DNA of 7,903 nucleotides, from positions 1-7,903 of the forward strand of contig JARLHY010000060.1 of assembly GCA_031292015.1 (NCBI GenBank), written 5' to 3'. Shown piece by piece: positions 6,042 to 7,903 of this stretch (positions are counted from its first letter, which is position 1; every line of letters starts with the position of its first letter). A program made the translations under genes and the position numbers. This DNA is from Negativicutes bacterium (GTDB lineage: Bacteria; Bacillota_C; Negativicutes; Sporomusales_B; JARLHX01). Below the pieces are notes generated by a model that was given only the letters and a program-made list of their open reading frames with translations, searched no databases and was not told the origin of the DNA.

Positions 6042-6658
6042 TCATCGGAGTCATTCTGGCCGCCGGGCAGGCCAAGCGTATGGGGCAACCGAAACAACTG
6101 CTGCCGCTGGGCGGAAAACCGCTCATCCGCTGGGTGGCCGCCGCGGCCTGCCGGTCAAAACTGGATCAGGTGCTTGTCGTCACCGGGGCTTATGCGGCCG
6201 AGGTTGGGCTGGCCGTGCACGGACTGCCGCTCAGGCTGGTCCATAATCGGGAATGGGAAAGGGGCCAGGCCAGCAGTGTCGTCACCGCCGTGCGGGCGGC
6301 GCCGGCTGAGGCGTCGGCCCTGCTGTTCCTGCTGGCCGATCAGCCACTGGTGGATGAAGAATTGATCAACAACCTTATCAGGACCTATCAAGCCAGCGGA
6401 GCCGCCATCGTCGCTCCTTACTGGCAAAGCCGCCGCGGCAATCCCGTGCTGTTTGACCTGGGGACCTGGCGGCCGGCCTTGCTGGAACTGACGGGCGACG
6501 CCGGGGCGAAAAGTCTTCTGGAGCGAAATGCCCAGTCCATATGCCGGGTTCAGCTGACCTCTGGCGATGCTTTCCGGGATGTGGATACCCCGGCGGATTA
6601 TGAATCAGTTGTCGATATGTGGCAGCGGCGCAAGGCGGGGCGCGATGACGGCGCCTGA
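6038..6658 (+). CDS. mocA: Molybdenum cofactor cytidylyltransferase (MocA-like nucleotidyltransferase)
   Basis: The product has 206 residues, normal for MocA. Such enzymes join CMP from CTP to molybdenum-molybdopterin, giving the MCD cofactor used by xanthine dehydrogenase-type hydroxylases. The N-terminal nucleotide loop is LAAGQAKRMGQPKQLLPLGG (7-26). LAAG, rather than the LAGG of guanylyltransferase MobA, points to CTP. Further family blocks are NREWERGQASS (70-80), LLADQPLV (98-105, metal-binding D101), GNPVLF (134-139), GDAGAKSLL (153-161) and DVDTPADY (181-188). Translation starts at a TTG whose last two bases begin the TGA stop of yqeC (TTGA), with AGGTGGTGG upstream. I infer that the product supplies cofactor for a hydroxylase encoded outside the window. 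Confidence 0.92.
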   Translation: MIIGVILAAGQAKRMGQPKQLLPLGGKPLIRWVAAAACRSKLDQVLVVTGAYAAEVGLAVHGLPLRLVHNREWERGQASSVVTAVRAAPAEASALLFLLADQPLVDEELINNLIRTYQASGAAIVAPYWQSRRGNPVLFDLGTWRPALLELTGDAGAKSLLERNAQSICRVQLTSGDAFRDVDTPADYESVVDMWQRRKAGRDDGA

Positions 6659-6737
6659 GACAGAAGTTCGTCGCCGCGACTGCCAATAAGTTCTGTGGGG
6701 ATCTGCAAGTTTCCCGCAGCGACAGGAGAGGATCAGT

Positions 6738-7667
6738 TTGCCCACAGTGCTCAAGGCGGTGTCCGGTGACGACCGCTGCCTGAACCGCCTCTTTCGTCCG
6801 GATTTTTCCGGGAAGGTCCATAGTATCTTCCGTCATGTGATTAATATATGTGATCAGGACGGCGTGCTGTACAGTCTGGCCGCCGCTGACCGCGACAATG
6901 CCCCGCACACCGTACTGGTAGTCTTGCCGGACGGCTTTCGCTTTGACGCGACCGGGCTCGCCGGCGGGGATCCGGTTTCTGCCGGCAGCGGCTTGCTGAC
7001 GGTGGGGGCGGAGCTTGCCGTCGAGGCCACCGGAGCGGTCGTCTGGCAGGGCGAACTGCCGTTGTTTCCGGCCAGGCCTGGGCTGGACCTTCTGGCCGAC
7101 AATCTGGCTGTCTTGACTGAAAGCATTGCCGCCGCCGGAACGGACGGCGGACTCAAAGCTTATGTCACAGGCGGCGGACAGGGGTCTCCCAGCCTGTTCA
7201 GCCGCGAGCTGGCCGTTCGGGCCGCGGGCCTCGTGACCGCCCTGGAAGCAGACGATTTCGCGGCGGCTTTTGTCCGCGGCCGGTCGCTGCTCGGGTTGGG
7301 GGCAGGGCAAACCCCCTCCGGCGACGACTTTCTTGCCGGGCTGATCACGGTGTTTCACATGCCGGACGGTCCCTTTGGCGAAGACTACACCACTTTGGCC
7401 GAGCTGCTGGCAGGCGAGGCAGACAGCCTTACCACCGATGTCAGCCGGGCCATGCTGCAGCAGGCTGCGTCAGGCCGGGCCAGGGAATCGGTCATCGGTC
7501 TTTTGGCGGCACTGACCGCCGGCGAGTCTTCCCGGGTCGGGCCAGCCGCAGCCCGGGTGCTGGCGCTGGGCTCAGCGTCCGGCACGGATATCGCCGCCGG
7601 GCTGGTCTGTGGGCTGAAGCACGGCCTGTGGTTGCTGGGAAAAAAAGACTGCCGCCATAAATCATAG
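6738..7667 (+). CDS. DUF2877 domain protein (AllH/YlbF-like, oxamate carbamoyltransferase subunit family)
   Basis: The product has 309 residues. DUF2877 is recognised from GLGAGQTPSGDDFLAG (186-201), where most members have GLGPGLTPSGDD, from RARESVIGLLAAL (248-259 region) and from the C-terminal VLALGSASGTDIAAGL (274-289). The N-terminal half is rich in glycine and alanine and less distinctive. The E. coli member YlbF (AllH) is one of three subunits, AllF, AllG and AllH, of oxamate carbamoyltransferase in anaerobic allantoin breakdown. No AllF (FdrA) or AllG partner is visible here, so the same role is only a possibility. The start is a TTG at 6738 with AGGAG (6724-6728) upstream. It follows mocA by 79 bases with no terminator in between, so read-through from the operon is plausible. 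Confidence 0.85.
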   Translation: MPTVLKAVSGDDRCLNRLFRPDFSGKVHSIFRHVINICDQDGVLYSLAAADRDNAPHTVLVVLPDGFRFDATGLAGGDPVSAGSGLLTVGAELAVEATGAVVWQGELPLFPARPGLDLLADNLAVLTESIAAAGTDGGLKAYVTGGGQGSPSLFSRELAVRAAGLVTALEADDFAAAFVRGRSLLGLGAGQTPSGDDFLAGLITVFHMPDGPFGEDYTTLAELLAGEADSLTTDVSRAMLQQAASGRARESVIGLLAALTAGESSRVGPAAARVLALGSASGTDIAAGLVCGLKHGLWLLGKKDCRHKS

Positions 7668-7766
7668 CAGGAATTGGTTCACCGTCGCGGGAATGTTTAA
7701 TAAAAGACGAATCGCGCTTCCGGCGCAGTGAAAACCTAAACCAAGGACAAAAAGGAGAGAACAATC

Positions 7767-7903
7767 ATGGTTAAAAATTGGGACAAAGTAAAAATGTACG
7801 ATCTGACCCAGAAACTCAGTCATCTCACCCCGCCCTGGCCCACTTACGAGCCGCTGCAGATCAAATTCTTCAAACGACTCAGCTCCAACGGCGCCAACGG
7901 CCA
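7767..7903 (+). CDS. Cyclase family protein (kynurenine formamidase-like metal hydrolase), 5' part
   Basis: Only the first 45 residues are present; the frame is open to the window edge. An ATG at 7767 follows AAAGGAGAGA at a good distance. The start, MYDLTQKLSHLTPPWPTYEP (10-29), fits the N-terminus of the cyclase family (PF04199), whose members include kynurenine formamidase and isatin hydrolase and hydrolyse amide or lactam bonds with a bound metal. The metal-binding HxGTHxD motif would lie just beyond the window, so neither activity nor substrate can be confirmed. It follows the DUF2877 gene by 99 bases. That gap has no hairpin terminator and no clear promoter. Confidence 0.7.
   Translation, partial: MVKNWDKVKMYDLTQKLSHLTPPWPTYEPLQIKFFKRLSSNGANG

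Noticed and set aside
6659..6737. Possible terminator or promoter between mocA and the DUF2877 gene
   Set aside because: Short inverted repeats occur (for example CTGC/GCAG near 6703-6719), but there is no T-run and no convincing -35/-10 pair.
6378..7358. Minus-strand 326-residue open frame across mocA and the DUF2877 gene
   Set aside because: It spans two convincing genes and their spacer on the other strand, and its product is low-complexity, rich in arginine, proline and glycine, and resembles no family.
7674..7744. TTGGTT (7674-7679) and AACCAA (7739-7744) inverted pair before the cyclase gene, with an A/T-rich stretch between
   Set aside because: The six-base arms are about 60 bases apart with no supporting inner pairing, and no good -10 box lies 17 bases from TTGGTT; chance is the simplest explanation.

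Overview
The window looks like a high-GC stretch of a Firmicutes chromosome, most likely an anaerobe. A Negativicutes/Sporomusa-type organism is my guess, not something the sequence proves. Pointers are a DUF5665 membrane protein (largely a Firmicutes family), strong GGAGG-type ribosome binding sites, several TTG starts, and an accessory locus for selenium-dependent molybdenum hydroxylases, which are typical of purine- or nicotinate-using anaerobes. No mobile element, tRNA, rRNA or CRISPR array is visible. No gene-free stretch exceeds about 240 bases.

Left part (1-3097): housekeeping and envelope genes in mixed orientation. The window opens with the last 27 codons of a GGDEF (diguanylate cyclase) protein. 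A strong bidirectional terminator separates it from a leftward pair, an L-asparaginase-like gene followed by a DUF5665 gene, driven by a recognisable sigma-A-type promoter. Facing away from it is msrA (methionine sulfoxide reductase A), closed by its own terminator. Converging on msrA is a polysaccharide deacetylase predicted to be a membrane-anchored lipoprotein.

Right part (3340-7903): seven rightward genes. Five are tightly packed, with overlaps of 19, 8 and 4 bases and one 32-base gap: yqeB, a 261-residue XdhC protein, a 103-residue XdhC_CoxI-domain protein, yqeC and mocA. This is the accessory set known from selenium-dependent molybdenum hydroxylase loci. MocA would make the cytidylylated molybdopterin cofactor, the XdhC proteins would mature or insert it, and YqeB/YqeC are genetically tied to the labile-selenium form. 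A DUF2877 (AllH-like) gene follows after 79 bases, and then, after 99 bases, the start of a cyclase-family metal hydrolase that runs off the window. The last two suggest that the locus serves purine or ureide-type catabolism, but the hydroxylase itself is not in the window.

Points most worth a second look: XdhC functions divided between a degenerate two-domain protein and a separate intact cysteine-bearing small domain; an asparaginase that keeps its catalytic core but has lost three residues equivalent to those around the substrate amino group in the E. coli enzyme; and an AllH-like gene linked to the selenium-molybdenum accessory operon.
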